64,000 bases of DNA from Cloeon dipterum (lineage: Eukaryota > Arthropoda > Insecta > Ephemeroptera > Baetidae): NCBI RefSeq assembly GCF_949628265.1, contig NC_088787.1, positions 24,170,501-24,234,500 on the forward strand, in the 5' to 3' direction. Numbering within the stretch: position 1 is the first letter of the stretch; every line of letters begins with the position of its first letter. Both the position numbers and the translations under genes were made by a program. Shown here piece after piece: positions 52,044 to 64,000 of the stretch. The notes below the pieces were generated by a model. The model did no database searches. It was not told the origin of the DNA and saw nothing but the letters and a program-made list of their open reading frames with translations.

Positions 52044-55000
52044 CTACTTTGACACCAAGAACATAATCAGCCTGCAAACAAGCAAATAAAAAAAGGTAAA
52101 TGCGCATTTCAAAAGAATGAATTTCAGTCAATCACCTAAGGCTGAAAGTCTTGGATGCGAGCAGTCTGTTGCATTCGTTGGTGTCTGGAATGGGCAGTGG
52201 CACAACAGGCCCTTCGCAGTTCTGGTCGGAGAACTCTGCCACGTAAGTGCGCGGACCAACCTTCAGGTCACCAAAGGGTCCGCTCAGGATCATGTAATGA
52301 ACAGTCAGAGGCGTCGGAGCGCTTTTCGACTTGAGGACCACCTTAAAGGCCAAGTTGGTGTTACAAACCAATAGTCTGGACTCTGAATGCTAATAAACAG
52401 TTTAAAAAATAAAACAAAACACAAAATGATGTAAAACTATTCAAGGTTTGACAGTGTAGAATATTATGTCTTAACGTCTGCGAATCTAAACAAAACGTTT
52501 CCCTCTCCATTTTTAGCGCTACATAACAGACGGTCTAGCGAGAGTGTAACCTGATAATTCATGTCTCGCTCAGAGCTCTGGGTGGGGTCCCTCAAGTTCT
52601 TGGTGTTGATAAAAGCTTTGACCACCCACTGATTGTTGAAAGCTGTGAAACGAGCCGACTCGTAGAACAACTTGTGCACGAATTCATCTGTTCGGTATGG
52701 CTTCATCTGCAGATCTGCAAAGCAAAAAAAAACCATTAGCTTATTAAACATTATCAGCAGGGCCACACTTACCATTAAAGGTGATTTTCTCAAACGAGAG
52801 GAGATTGACAAGCTGTCTGAAAATGGCATCCTGCGCGTCTGATTTGCAGTCCAGGCTCTCAAGCAAGGGCAGAAGCTCGCGTCCTGAGCGGTTCGGATGC
52901 GGACACTCCTCGGCGTGGCTTTTGGCTTCGTGATGAGGGCCACACCAAGGGCAGCCGAGACGTTTGAACTGGCACTCTGTAATCCTGAATGCACTTGGTT
53001 GAATTTTAAATTCTGATCAAAGCGTCATATATACATATTATTGGTTTTCAGTACTAAGCTTTTGTTCTCAACATTTTTTCCATTTTTTTCATTATAACAT
53101 CACGCTGAGTGATATTAAAAATACTTTTTTATTAATAGCAATGAGAGTGAATGAGAGCTTCATTTTTGTCTATTTTAATTATTTTTTTTGGCTGGTTCAA
53201 ACTAAATATGTTTCAAACATTTGAATTAAATATTAAAACGTTTCGACTAATTGAACACAAATGAAACTCAACAGTCATTTGGATTCATATTTGAATAAAA
53301 ATATATCTTTATCCATTTAAGCCAAATGACACGTTGCATGAATACCAAACCATTTTCGGTTTTCTAATTAATTGCGCATTTCTAAGCTCAAGGTAACACG
53401 CCATAATCAATTAACATTAGCTGTGACTTGCGTCTCTTACGACCATCAATTATTCAGTAACACCTTGACAGGACTCTCATTTCATTTATGTATACTACTT
53501 TACAAATCAAAGGCCTTCGCGATTATCATTTAATAGTTGTTGTTGTTTTTCAATCCTAACCTCTCCTCGCAGAGCTCCTCTTGGTGTCTCTGAAGGATGG
53601 CCCTGGCGAACTCCTTGCCGCAAAAGGTGCAGGGCGCGGGTAGCTCACTGACGGCCTTCTCCACGGCCAGATTGCGGCATGCGGACGCCCTGGACAGCTC
53701 AACGCGGCAGCTGGGACAGGTGGCCACCTCGTCGCGGAGACGGGCGTCGGCCAGCACGTGCGTGAAGCACCCAGCGCACAGCAGGTGTCCATTCGAGCAC
53801 TAAAAAAGAAGAGTTAAAAATCCGTGTAACCCTTAAGGAGTGTAATAAACATAATATAATACATTATTTTATTTAATTAATCTAAAAACGGGCAAAACTG
53901 CTGTTTTAATTCACTTCTGCTAATTCAAATTTCTCATGGATCGTTTAATTAGAACAATATAAAAACGTTCATAATTTTTAGCAATAACATTATTGGTGAT
54001 TTGAGTGAGAGAACATTTTTAAACCACTCCTTTAAAAAAATTCCATTTTAACCCTTAGTTGTTTCATTGATTAAATTGTAGACTTCGTGGATTTGAATAG
54101 TTTTATTTTCGAATTTATAAATTACAAAGGCATGCAGTATAATATTGATCACTTTTGACGTTCGCGGCATCAATTTTTTTAAGTGTGTCAAGGGCTGTAT
54201 CAAGTGACTTTTTGTTTTATTCGGCACACAATGGCATGAAAGGCTGCATCTCGAATTTCGAAAAGCAGAGCTGAATGACTGAGTTGACGGAGCCAGGAGC
54301 ATGCTAGTATGCTATGCTGCTGCAGTGCAGACAGCACGCGGAGACAGGCTGGCGCATGCGAGAGGTCATTGGCATTAGAGAACAGCCTGCGCGCCTCTTA
54401 GTGAAGGTCTCCAATTGGCGCACTCGCTCCCCTTTCGCTGCCAACCCCCACCAATGGCGTGGCGTGTCAGCGAGCAGCGAGTTATGCAACCGTCCAACAG
54501 CTCGACTCCTGCTGCTTGTCCCTCAACTCTTAGCTCGTTAAAAAATTTCTGCATGATGTAATTGCCTGCAACTGCATAGCCTTTTACTCCTGGCTTCGCG
54601 GAAGCATGCTTTACGTCGAATTCCAGGAAGCCCAAATTTTTAGAATTTTCTGAGAATTTGTCATGTTCTAAATATTTTCGTATCTAGCTAGATTTCTCGA
54701 ATCTGATGATTTGGCAAATAAAATAAATTCGGTCAGTGGCACATTAAAATATAACTTGAGCTGGTGTCGTAAATAGTCTAGCAGCGGATTGACAAGCAAG
54801 AATCGTGATTGTTTTGGCGACTGTTTTCATTTCAGCTGACAAAGTTATCAGGCCCACTCCCCTCGGCCAGCTGTTTTTCTACATACCTGGTACACAGCTG
54901 AGCGGGGCAGGTCGAGACACACGGCGCAGCAGAGAATGCCGCCAAGACGGTGTTCCAACTTTTCGTTGTTCTTTTCCGTCTCGATTTTCGGTCTTTTTGC

Positions 55001-55078
55001 TGCGGGTTCCACTTGTTCTGGTTCTTTTAGTGGTTCCGAGAGCGCAGGGCCCGAAGACGAGCTCTCCACCTCAGCCAT
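52044..55078 (-). CDS. ZTRAF1/CYHR1: Zinc finger TRAF-type protein (cysteine/histidine-rich protein 1)
   Basis: Orthologue of CYHR1, a RING plus TRAF-type zinc finger protein whose cellular role is poorly known. Exons in reading order: 55078-54887, 53799-53561, 52984-52773, 52714-52551, 52380-52136, 52071-52044; 359 residues. An acidic/basic N-terminus precedes a RING-like domain (CCAVCLDLP, then [21 protein letters not shown] and CPSCR), the [12 protein letters not shown] helix, zinc-finger pairs [15 protein letters not shown] and [15 protein letters not shown], and the C-terminal domain with [18 protein letters not shown] and ECNRLLASK. Exon 5 fits only with the acceptor AGAG at 52381, so that join is the least certain. 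Reading through the exon 4 donor would add about 30 residues to a stop at 52466. Confidence 0.93.
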
Positions 55079-55111
55079 TTTTAAATTAACTGCGACGTAA
55101 ATTCTGAGTGC

Positions 55112-55120
55112 TCACGTGAC
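55112..55120 (+). promoter_or_regulatory. CACGTG E-box in the ZTRAF1/BOP1 divergent promoter
   Basis: TCACGTGAC lies in the 351-base gap between the two divergent start codons, 34 bases from the ZTRAF1 ATG and about 310 from that of BOP1. CACGTG is the Myc/Max site typical of ribosome-biogenesis gene promoters, and BOP1 is such a gene. Use of the site is inference. Confidence 0.35.
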
Positions 55121-55429
55121 CCCCACCCCAGATGCTTATTGGCTGTAGTACGAGTGCAGATTCCTGCCATAAGATGACGCTTTTGTGTGTTCTGTTTCGT
55201 CGATAAAAAGAAAGATGACTCTACTCTCTGCTCTGACTGTCCAACTCCAGAGTCTAAACTCAGACGCGAAAACAACTGACTAAGCCATGTGTTTTTGTTG
55301 ATGCACGTGCACACATGAAAATAGGAATAATTAGGATCAACCGGGATAAACCTTGTGTTTGCAGCTGCAATCTAATAGTTTTTGCGGCTTTTGCTATTGT
55401 CACCCATAATTCATACATTATACTTTAAA

Positions 55430-58400
55430 ATGGTCAGAGCGGCTTCAAAAAGAAAAGCGTTGGCCGAAACGCGAGTAAAGGAAGCGCCGAAAATTGAGTC
55501 TTTAAAATTGTCAGAGAAGGTTGGTGTTATTTTCTTATTATAAAATGAAAATGATCTAAGAATGCATTTAATTTTGCTATCAGGAACTTGAAAATGAAGA
55601 GGATCTTCTGGGAAACATAGCTTCAAGTGATGATGATAGTGAGGACAGTAATGATTACGAATCTTCAGAAGAGGAACAGCTTGGAGATGAGGAGGAGGAA
55701 GAAGAAGAGCAGTCCAGCGCAAACGAGGAGACCGGAGATTCAGCTAATTCAGGAGGCAGTGACTATGAATCATCTGATGCAGGTCCCTCCAGAGAATTAA
55801 TTAGTGAAGCGAAGGAAGAAACGACAGAAAATGATAAAGACGAATATGAGAGTGGAGACACCTCTGACGAAGAAGTATGTTTGCATGACTAAAATCCGCT
55901 CCGTTTCTTAGTTTTCCCTTCTTTAGGATTTGAGGAACACAGTGGGCAAAATACCAATGCATTGGTACGATGATTACCCAATGCTAGGCTACGACTGGGA
56001 TGGAAAACCAATTTTGAAGCCAGAGAGAAGAGATGAGTTGGATAACTTCCTGAAGAGAATGGAAGATCCTAACTTTTGGTATGTCTCAACACCAAAATTT
56101 TTAAATCGGTTTCTCATGAGCCCATTTAGGAGGACCATTCGAGATCCTAGCACAGGTCAAGATGTAATTCTCAATGAGAAGGACCTGGCTCTGATCAAGC
56201 GCTTGCAAGAGAGGAAAATTCCAAATCCTGATCATGAGGAGTATAAGGTTAGAACGAACAAAAATTAAAATTCTGTGATTTTATATTAGTGACAACGAAA
56301 AGCTCACGATGATTTTGTCATTCTGCAGCCCTGGGTTGACTGGTTCTCAAGCAAGGTGATGACCACAGCACTTAGACCAATTCCAGAGAGCAAAAAGTCG
56401 TTCCTTCCCTCAAGATCAGAGCGTGAAAAAGTTTCCAAAATGGTGCACGCGTTGAAGATGGGATGGCGAGTGCCGAGGGCAGAGTTGGAGGCTCAAAGAG
56501 CAAAGGAAAAGGCAGAAGGTCCAAAATTCTTTGACCTTTGGAGCGCGGATGGTGACGATGAGATTAAGAGAAGAGGCATCATTGACCATATTCCCGCGCC
56601 AAAGAGAACCCTGCCAGGCCACGCTGAATCCTACAATCCACCTGCTGAATACCTCTTTAACGAAAGAGAGGTTTGATTGTTAGCTTTTTTAAGAATGCAA
56701 CTTAAATGTAATATTAATTATTTACAGCTGGAGTTGTGGCACAAGCAGTCTGAGACACCTTGGAAAAGGAAGTGGCATTTTGTTCCGCAGAAGTTCCCGT
56801 CACTCAGAGCAGTGCCTGCATATCCTAGGTTTGTCAAGGAACGTTTCCTCAGGTGCCTTGATTTGTACATGGCGCCCAGAACCAGAAAGAACAAGGTGAG
56901 CCTATAAATAAGACCTGAATGGCAAAATTTATGATTAAAAATGTGCTTGCAGCTCACCATTCAAGCAGAGGACTTACTTCCTGAGCTACCTGACCCTAAG
57001 GACCTGCAGCCTTTCCCCACTGCTCAGAGTCTCATTTACACAGGACACTCAGACATTGTTCGCACCATCTGTCCAGATCCAAGTGGACAGTTCTTAGTGT
57101 CTGGCTCAGATGACTGCAGCATTAGAGGTAATTGAGAAAAATTGCTACCAATGCTGTTAAATACATCTCTAATGAAGATGGTTAGCCAATCAAATGAGCC
57201 CCAGACCAATTATCTAGTCTTTTTATTTATCTAAGTAACAGACTTCCAAATTTGTTCATATTGTATTTATAAAAAGATTAAAAATAGCACTGTCCAGAAA
57301 TACTTAACAGATGCTGTGTAGTAAACAAAGAAAAATTACTAATTTGATTGCAGTTTGGGAGGTGTCCACTGGTCGTTGCCTTAAGATCATTGCTGCAGGA
57401 GCTGAAGTCTCTTCTGTTGCCTGGAACCCAAGCTCTCACCTGAGTCTTCTTGCGGTAGCTGCCGGAAAGAGGTTACTTATCTGCAGCCCTCAGGTTGGCA
57501 GCACTGAAAAACTGACGGCCACTGATGAACTCCTGGCTGTTCCTCCAGAGGTTGACTCCAACACTGTCGGTAAGTGCCTGATTAGTAAAGAATTTGAATT
57601 ATTGAATTTATTTGAACATAAGCCAAATTTATTATCAATAGCCTAAAATAAATGTTAACAATCTTAAAAAATATTTTTGTAGATAAAGTTATGCGCTTCC
57701 AAAAAGGCTGAGAATAAACATGCATTAATTACGTGTCCACAGTACCAGAGAGGGTGCAGACTGCTGTCAAATGGGAGCAGGCAGAAGGCAAGGATTGGGA
57801 TGATGGCCATCGAGTTGTGGTCACACACTTCAAGGATCTTAAGCAGGCAGTGTGGCATGGCAGGGGAGACTACCTAGCTGTCGTGGTTTCAGAGGGCCTC
57901 AACCGGTCTGTCATTGTGCACCAGGTGTCCAAGAGGCGGTCCCAAATCCCCTTCAACAAGGCTAGAGGACTGGTGCAAGCTGTCCAGTTTCATCCTGTCA
58001 GACCTATGCTGTTTGTTGCTGTAAGTTTTGATAAATAACAATGTCTTCCTTCTCATCGAACATATCGCTGTCTTTTTCAGACCCAGCGGTCCATCAGGAT
58101 TTACGACTTGGTGAAGCAACAGCTGGTGAAGAAACTGATGACTGGCTCAGCTTGGATTTCCTCCATGGCCGTACATCCTGGTAAGTTGGTTTTACACACT
58201 TTCAATTTCGGGAAATCATTAGAAACAGGGAAATACTTTGCTCGAGTTACCGAAAAGTTAGCCTGTTGACCAGATGAGCATCTAATGGGAAATTAAAATT
58301 ATTTTAATCACATAATTAAATTTATAAATAATATAGATGGTATTTTCAGCATCATCTCACACATATATATGCATGTAGTTACATTGGAATTTTCCTATCC

Positions 58401-59072
58401 CAAATGAAATCATCATTTTAAAGGATTAGATTAATGTTGGTTCATTTTCTTTTTACAATAAACAAGGAAAACTAATATGTGACCCAACTTAAACTCTAAT
58501 CCAACCTGCTAAAAGCAGCGCATACTGTTTGTTGTTGCTATCCCAATTAATAGTGTATTTTTTCTATTCATTTTGCAAAGTTTTATGATGTCATGGCTAA
58601 ATTTTATGATGAAATTTTTAATCCAAGTAACTTGCTCTTGTTTACATGTATTTCAAACTTTATTAGGTGGTGACAATCTTTTGGTTGGTTGCTATGATTG
58701 CAAGACCTTGTGGTTTGACCTGGACCTGAGTGTCAAGCCCTACCTGAACCTCCGCCTCCACTCAGCGGCTGTGCGAAACGTGGCATTCCACCCCCGCTAC
58801 CCCTTGTTTGCCACCGCCTCAGACGATTGCTCTTTAATTGTCTGCCATGCGCGGGTTTTCAAGTATTTTAATTTTTTCCTATAATGTCACACGTGCTAAT
58901 AAGTTGTTTATTTTCCAGTGATTTACTGCAAAACGCGGCTGTGACGCCAGTTAAAAAGCTGCAATTCCACGCTAGGACAGACGATTACGGCGTTTTCTGT
59001 GCTGCCTTCCACCCCACGCAGCCCTGGTTGTTTTCTGCAGGAGCTGATAAAACAATCAGATTGTACACATAA
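55430..59072 (+). CDS. BOP1: Ribosome biogenesis protein BOP1 (block of proliferation 1)
   Basis: Nucleolar WD-repeat protein; with PES1 and WDR12 it forms the PeBoW complex for 28S/5.8S rRNA maturation. Exons: 55430-55519, 55584-55874, 55927-56078, 56130-56247, 56329-56670, 56728-56895, 56953-57127, 57354-57569, 57743-58020, 58081-58180, 58667-58862, 58919-59072; 759 residues. After a Ser/Glu/Asp-rich N-terminus comes the BOP1 N-terminal domain ([51 protein letters not shown]) and then the WD repeats ([20 protein letters not shown] to the terminal [13 protein letters not shown]). It matches the family along its full length. Its 3' end meets that of RBM8A. Confidence 0.96.
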
Positions 59073-59080
59073 GATTTATG

Positions 59081-59086
59081 AATAAA
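59081..59086 (+). terminator. Polyadenylation signal of BOP1
   Basis: AATAAA nine bases after the BOP1 stop codon, giving a very short 3'UTR that runs into the RBM8A 3'UTR. Confidence 0.6.
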
Positions 59087-59113
59087 ACCCAACATTGATG
59101 ATATTGGAAATAT

Positions 59114-59119
59114 TTTATT
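59114..59119 (-). terminator. Polyadenylation signal of RBM8A
   Basis: AATAAA on the minus strand, 105 bases after the RBM8A stop and only 28 bases from the opposing BOP1 signal. Confidence 0.6.
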
Positions 59120-59223
59120 TCGCTTATTAAATTATTAAACACAAGGACACCAGATGTTACAAAACAAAATTGGTTACAAATGGAAATTGTGGCTTTAAAC
59201 TTCAATTGGACCCAGTAAAATGT

Positions 59224-60214
59224 TTATCGCCTCCTACGACTGCTCTTCTTGTGCCTGGAAATGACAAAATAATTAGTAAAAATGACAAAGTAAGAGCTTG
59301 CAATGTTACTTTTTGGGACCAGTCACAAAGCACCAGTCCACGTTAATGGACTGTCCACACACTTCGGAGCCATTGAGGTTATCCTTGGCAGCTTGCGCCT
59401 CTTTGAATGTTTCGTACTCAACTAGAGCATAGCCCTGAGAAAAAGATGCAAAATTTTGAGTACCTTCCACTGCTAAAACAATTCTATTCAAACCTTAATG
59501 AAGCCAGTACGTCTGTCCAGATTGAGATGAAGATTTTTAATTTCCCCATACTCTGAAAAGAGGTTGTGAATGTCATCTTCTTGCGCCTCCTCATGCACAG
59601 AAGTGACGAACAGGATCCACCCTTCTACAGCTGTAAATAACACTATTAGTAAAAATTTAGTGATAACTAGCAATTTCCTTACATCTCTGTGGGCCAGGTC
59701 CATCTGGGGTGACCGTCTCCTCAACGTCCATCGTTTCATACTGAATTTCCTCTCTAGCAGTGCCTTCATCGTCAAATCCACGACCTTTGCGCTTCTTTGC
59801 CCTCTCCTTCAATTTGTCGACGCGCTCTGTAGAGAAAATAGACAATATTACTTATAATATGTAATAATGATAACATGAAAATGAAGACTCAGTGAATTCC
59901 ATAATATTTATGTTTTAAAGGAATCAAAATATCGAAATTTTTTAATAAGTTGAGTAACATACTATTTAATATTTTTTTATTGAAAACAGAAAGTTTAAAA
60001 ATTTCCTTGCAAGCACATTGCCGGCATCAATAGAGACCAATTTTCAAATCCCAATTGAGGGCACTTAAAAGCGGTTGGTAGCTTCATATTCAATATTATA
60101 AAATATAATAACAACTTAAAAAGAGATTTAAAGTTTAAATTTCGGCTACTTACGATCCCCATCTTCGTCGACTTCGAATTCCTCTGTCTGATCGAGATCT
60201 AGTACGTCTGCCAT
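59224..60214 (-). CDS. RBM8A/tsu: RNA-binding protein 8A / Y14 (exon junction complex)
   Basis: Y14 forms a heterodimer with Mago in the exon junction complex and acts in splicing memory, mRNA localisation and decay. Exons in reading order: 60214-60154, 59826-59683, 59630-59494, 59434-59310, 59254-59224; 165 residues, near the 174 of humans. It begins MADVLDLD and has the [14 protein letters not shown] basic block, [20 protein letters not shown] leading into the RRM (RNP2 ILFVTS, RNP1 KGYALVEY), the [14 protein letters not shown] segment used for Mago contact, and VDWCFV. The C-tail is a short Lys/Ser/Arg run ending in four Arg. Start, splice sites and stop are unambiguous. Confidence 0.97.
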
Positions 60215-61033
60215 GTTTACTGTCAGGGGTTTTTGAGTGTTTTGTTTTTCATTTCAAGCCAAGCGAATGGAAATTTCTTCGCGCGTGCGCAAACCGAAAG
60301 TTTACCGCTTGCACTACGCATTTCAGGGGTATGGTGCTTATGGGAGTGCACAAAGGACCAAATTTTCTAAACAAAAACTTCCTATAATTTCGTTTAATGA
60401 ACTCTAAAAATATAAACACTGATTTTTTTGTTTCACTGCATAATTTTTATTGCAATTTAACTCTGCTATTTCACGTCCTTGTGGATTTTTTCTGAAGTAC
60501 ATTTCAAGTAAATTGAGTGGGCGTTTGTACACCAAATAATGGCGGATGGCGGCCCAACACGTTGCTGCCATCTGCCGCCGTCGGTCTTGAAAAAGTGGCG
60601 CACTGTCGCTTTGCTCAACGACAAAGTTTGCATTTCCTCAACTTAAATAATTGAAACGCATGTTTGACGCGCACTGAGCTCGACTCAATTGCGGTATAAT
60701 AGGCTGTCAGTAGGCTGGTACCTCGGCGACGCATCTGCGGCATCCCATTGCCGAAAGGTAAAACTCCTAAGACTGATTTTGTTGGGGGATCAAAAGAGAG
60801 CTTGGCGGTCTACCACACATGTGCCAACAATAAATTCCAACTGAATTGTACTGCTTTATCAGCCTTGTTCCTTGTGTCAAAATAATATGTATAATTCTTA
60901 TCGCTCATCATATCATTAGGCTCTTAAATTTTTTGATCCGTGTTAATGAGTGTTGAGAGGTGCTCTGACGAATCGATATTACATTTTGGCGTGCATTCAA
61001 CAAGACATTTTTGCTTTACAGGATTGTGTAATC
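60215..61033. promoter_or_regulatory. Divergent promoter region, RBM8A / NUP98
   Basis: About 820 bases separate the two start codons. A CpG-richer stretch at about 60540-60760 includes TATAAT (60695-60700) and a TCAGT initiator-like word at 60707-60711; these are too close together to be a standard TATA/Inr pair. A donor at 60757/60758 (CGAAAG then GTAAAA) suggests a non-coding first NUP98 exon ending there, with its acceptor just before 61021. Confidence 0.4.
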
Positions 61034-64000
61034 ATGTTTAACAACAAAACCACCTTTGGGCAAAACCCGTCCTCCTCTACGTTTGGTAAGTTATTTTAAA
61101 ATCTGATCCATCTAAAGCATATTTGTACTTACAATTTCTTGTTCAGGTTTTGGCGGCGCCCCAACCAGCTCCACCCCGTTTGGCCAGAGCGCGTTCAGCA
61201 AGCCAGCGACTGCAAACCCAGGGTTCCAATCGACAGGGTTTGGCTCAACAGGCAGCACCCTGTTCGGTGGCACAACTGCTCAAGCCACACCTGGTCTTTT
61301 TGGAGGCACTCCAGCGCCTGCATTTGGACAGCAGCCTCAGCAGCAACAGCAGTCAGCCTTCTCGGGATTCAACACTGCTGGCTCAAGCTCTCTGTTTGGC
61401 AGTAACTCGGCCTCCACTTTCGCCCAGCCGAAACCTGCTTTTGGAGCGTTTGGTGCCTCTACCCAGTCTTCTGGGCTCTTTGGCAGCCAGCCCGCCGTAT
61501 CTACGGCTACCTCTAGCGCATCCCTCTTTAACAATCAACCAACTGGTGGTCTCTTTGGCAGCTCAGGTAGTTATAATTTAATATTGATTAGTGTCGCATG
61601 AGACTCAAAATAATTCACCATAAATATCGCAGATAGATTAGTAAAATTTAATTTCGTATTCATTTCTCATAAGAAGGTCTAATATTGGAAACTATTTATC
61701 AGAAATTAATGTGCCTGATCTTTTTTTATCACAATTGTGCTGGAGCTCAAGAGGTTAAGTTAGACTGTGCTAAACAGAAAAATTTGCTTGGTTGGTATAG
61801 GAGGATTCGGCGCGTCTACAAACAACAACAATGTGATCGGTACGCCAATCAAGTTCAACCCCCTGGCGGGCACTGACACAATGGTGAAGAACAATCAGAC
61901 AACCACAATAAGCACTCGCCATCAGTGCATCACATGCATGAAAGAATATGAGAACAAGTCGCTAGAAGAGCTGCGCATGGAAGATTTGCAGGCAGGCAGA
62001 AAGGGGCCCCAGCAAGGGAGTGGCCTCTTTGCTGGCTCTACGCAGCAGCAGCCGCAGCAGCAGACGTCGTTGTTTGGTGGAGCTACCCTGGGCCAGCCAT
62101 CCACCTCATTCGGTGATAAATCTCTCTTTGGAGCCACGCCCACCTCCAGTACTGGCCTCAGTATGCTTTTATTTTATTTTTATACTTTAAGCCTTACCTC
62201 AACTCAATGTCACCTCTAAGCATTTATTATTCTTTTTGTGCTGATTTTTAAACATTTCTGTGTTGAGCAGCCAATACCTTTGGAGGCACAACAGCGTTTG
62301 GCTCTACAGCTCAGGCCAATACTGGTCTCTTTGGCAAACCCACGACTTTTGGGGCGCCTGCCTCAACAGCTTCAACTAATTTTGCTTTTGGTGGAACCAA
62401 TAACAACAACTCAGCAAATCCATTTGGCGGTGCTACTCAGAAGACATTTGGCAATAGTAAGTCTTTTAAACTATCAATTCTCAAATCACATTTACTCATT
62501 AGTTAAAATCCCAATCTAGAGCAAAAATTGTGATGTACTTTAAAAAAATTACAAACTTAAGGCAAATTTTAAAGAAGTGGCATCGCTTTAAATTTTAACT
62601 GGTTTAACCGAATGCTTAGTTACAATTTTTTCATAGGTTGCATTACATACATGAGGGAGCAATTTTATTATTATTATTATTGTGACCAGCATCACAAATA
62701 TTCTGTTATTTTTAAATCTTTGTTCTACCATTTTGCAATATAATCTGAAATTTTAATTCGTCAGCTGGAAGCACTCTTTTTGGCGCTCAGCAGCCAACAT
62801 CTCTTTTTGGCGCCACTCCCACAACCAACACGGGCTTTGGCTTTGGCGCTCAGCAGCCACAGCAGCAACAACAACAACAGGGTATTGGGCTGTTTGGTCA
62901 AAAGCAAACAACCACGCCGTTTGGTATGGCTGCCCCTCAACCAGTGTCTCAACCTGGTTTTGGATTTGGACAGAACACAGCAACCAATACACAAAGTAAG
63001 TAGCTTGAGCATTTTTTGTTGAGGATATTTAGATAAGTTTTTTGGGTTATATTTAAAATTTGTATTAGGATATATCTGGTTTCATAATATTTAAATGTTA
63101 TTAGTAAGTTATTTTATATTCACCGACCAATTAACTCAAAATTTATTGAATCTCAAACCTTTCATCTGTAGCAGCAGGTTTAGTTTCAGCAAAGCACTGA
63201 TTGGATTATGTAATGATAAATATGATGTTCAACAGATTTGTTTGGTAACAAACCTGCAATGGGCACTGGCCTGGGCACTACTTTTGGCGGCGCCACCAGC
63301 TCGCCGTTCGGAGCGAAACCTTTAGGCACCACTCCAGCACCCGCATTTGGATCGGCCTTTGGCGGTCAGCAGCAGACTAATGCCTTGGGCGGAGGTACTT
63401 CGCTCTTTGGTCAGAGCAAACCGGCAGGCACGACCCCCAACTTTGGCTTCGGCCAGCCGCAGCAGACGCTGGCGTTTGGTGGAGCAGGGCTTTCTGCCAA
63501 CAATAATCCTTTCGGTGCCAAGCCGGCCGCGCCCACTAGCCTCTTTGGCGGTGGTGTCATGTCAGCAGGCCTGTTCAGCAACCCGTCAGCCGCACCTGGC
63601 ACGGGTCTATTTGGTGCCTCCAACTTTGGAACTGGCTCAACTGGTCTAACACTTGGCCAAGGTGGCTCATTAGGACTCAACACCGCCAAGCCCTTTGGTG
63701 GTTTTGGTGCCCCTCTTGGTGGTCAAGCCAATGCTGCAGCCTCTCAGAGTCAAGCGGCCCACCAGCACATCTTGGCCCTAACCGCCTACCCATATGGAGA
63801 CCAGCCACTCTTTAGGAATCTGGTGAGCTTCATTTTAATAATTTTGTTGTATGTGGAAAGTAGAATATATTATGCTCAAGTTTTCATGAACTTTGATGAT
63901 TTGAAGATCAGTTAAAGTGGTTCAAATGGATTGATTGCTGTTATTTTTTTTTTTAATTTCAGTAGAGATAACAAATTGATAGGTCTAATTCGCACAGCCT
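61034..64000 (+). CDS. NUP98: Nucleoporin NUP98 (NUP98-96), 5' part
   Basis: FG-repeat nucleoporin of the nuclear pore; in animals the gene normally encodes a NUP98-NUP96 precursor. Exons seen: 61034-61085, 61147-61566, 61801-62160, 62271-62456, 62765-62995, 63236-63822; the rest lies beyond the window. GLFG, FG and FGG repeats fill all exons. The RAE1-binding GLEBS motif is clear in exon 3 (GTPIKFNPLAGTDTMVKN, then STRHQCITCMKEYENKSLEE). The last visible exon ends YPYGDQPLFRNL, the conserved junction before the autoproteolytic domain. After it, the acceptors near 63962 lead to stops in this phase, so the next exon probably begins at about 63998. About 680 residues are seen. Confidence 0.95.

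Noticed and set aside
52464-52551. Exon 4 read-through as the true end of ZTRAF1
   Set aside because: The conserved family C-terminus is found in exons 52380-52136 and 52071-52044, so splicing is the normal form.
58605-58625. ATGATGA word in a BOP1 intron as a C/D snoRNA C box
   Set aside because: No D box or closing stem at a suitable distance before the splice acceptor.

Overview
This window comes from a nuclear genome of an arthropod, most likely an insect. It is AT-rich, with genes split by short GT-AG introns (57 to about 1,200 bases). It carries a neurotactin gene, an insect-type adhesion molecule, and TCAGT-type initiators. No bacterial, viral or clear transposon genes were seen. All gene names rest on protein similarity recalled from known families; no search was run.

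Layout. Positions 1-12,637 hold no gene I can support, but include a long AT microsatellite, a homeodomain-site-like cluster and a strong microRNA-like hairpin at 9,738-9,805. Next come RHBDL4/RHBDD1 (+, 12,638-14,396), Integrator subunit 3 (+, 15,455-23,417), a small PARG-like protein (-, 24,453-26,296), DNA polymerase iota (+, 27,796-31,199) and neurotactin (-, 32,582-38,953). A second gene-poor block (about 39,000-48,000) has CpG-rich islands, a possible neurotactin 5'UTR exon, one tRNA-Glu(UUC) and a second hairpin. The last 16 kb is dense: VMA21 (+), EXD1 (+), ZTRAF1/CYHR1 (-), BOP1 (+), RBM8A/Y14 (-) and the 5' part of NUP98(-96) (+), which runs off the end.

The genes are mostly unrelated housekeeping functions: ER proteolysis, snRNA/mRNA processing, ADP-ribose metabolism, translesion synthesis, V-ATPase assembly, piRNA support, ribosome biogenesis, exon junction complex and nuclear pore. 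They are arranged as divergent pairs (PARG-like/POLI, ZTRAF1/BOP1, RBM8A/NUP98) and tail-to-tail pairs (INTS3/PARG-like, POLI/NRT, EXD1/ZTRAF1, BOP1/RBM8A). I joined exons by hand from splice signals and reading phase; every complete gene gives an open reading frame of whole codons.

The points most worth a second look are: the PARG-like protein, which has lost the catalytic glutamate, the upstream aspartate and two of three glycines of the signature loop; the hairpin at 9,738 with 27 of 29 positions paired and a miR-277-like seed; an internal TATA/Inr/DPE promoter inside neurotactin that would make a form lacking most of the cytoplasmic tail; and a GC-AG intron in neurotactin.
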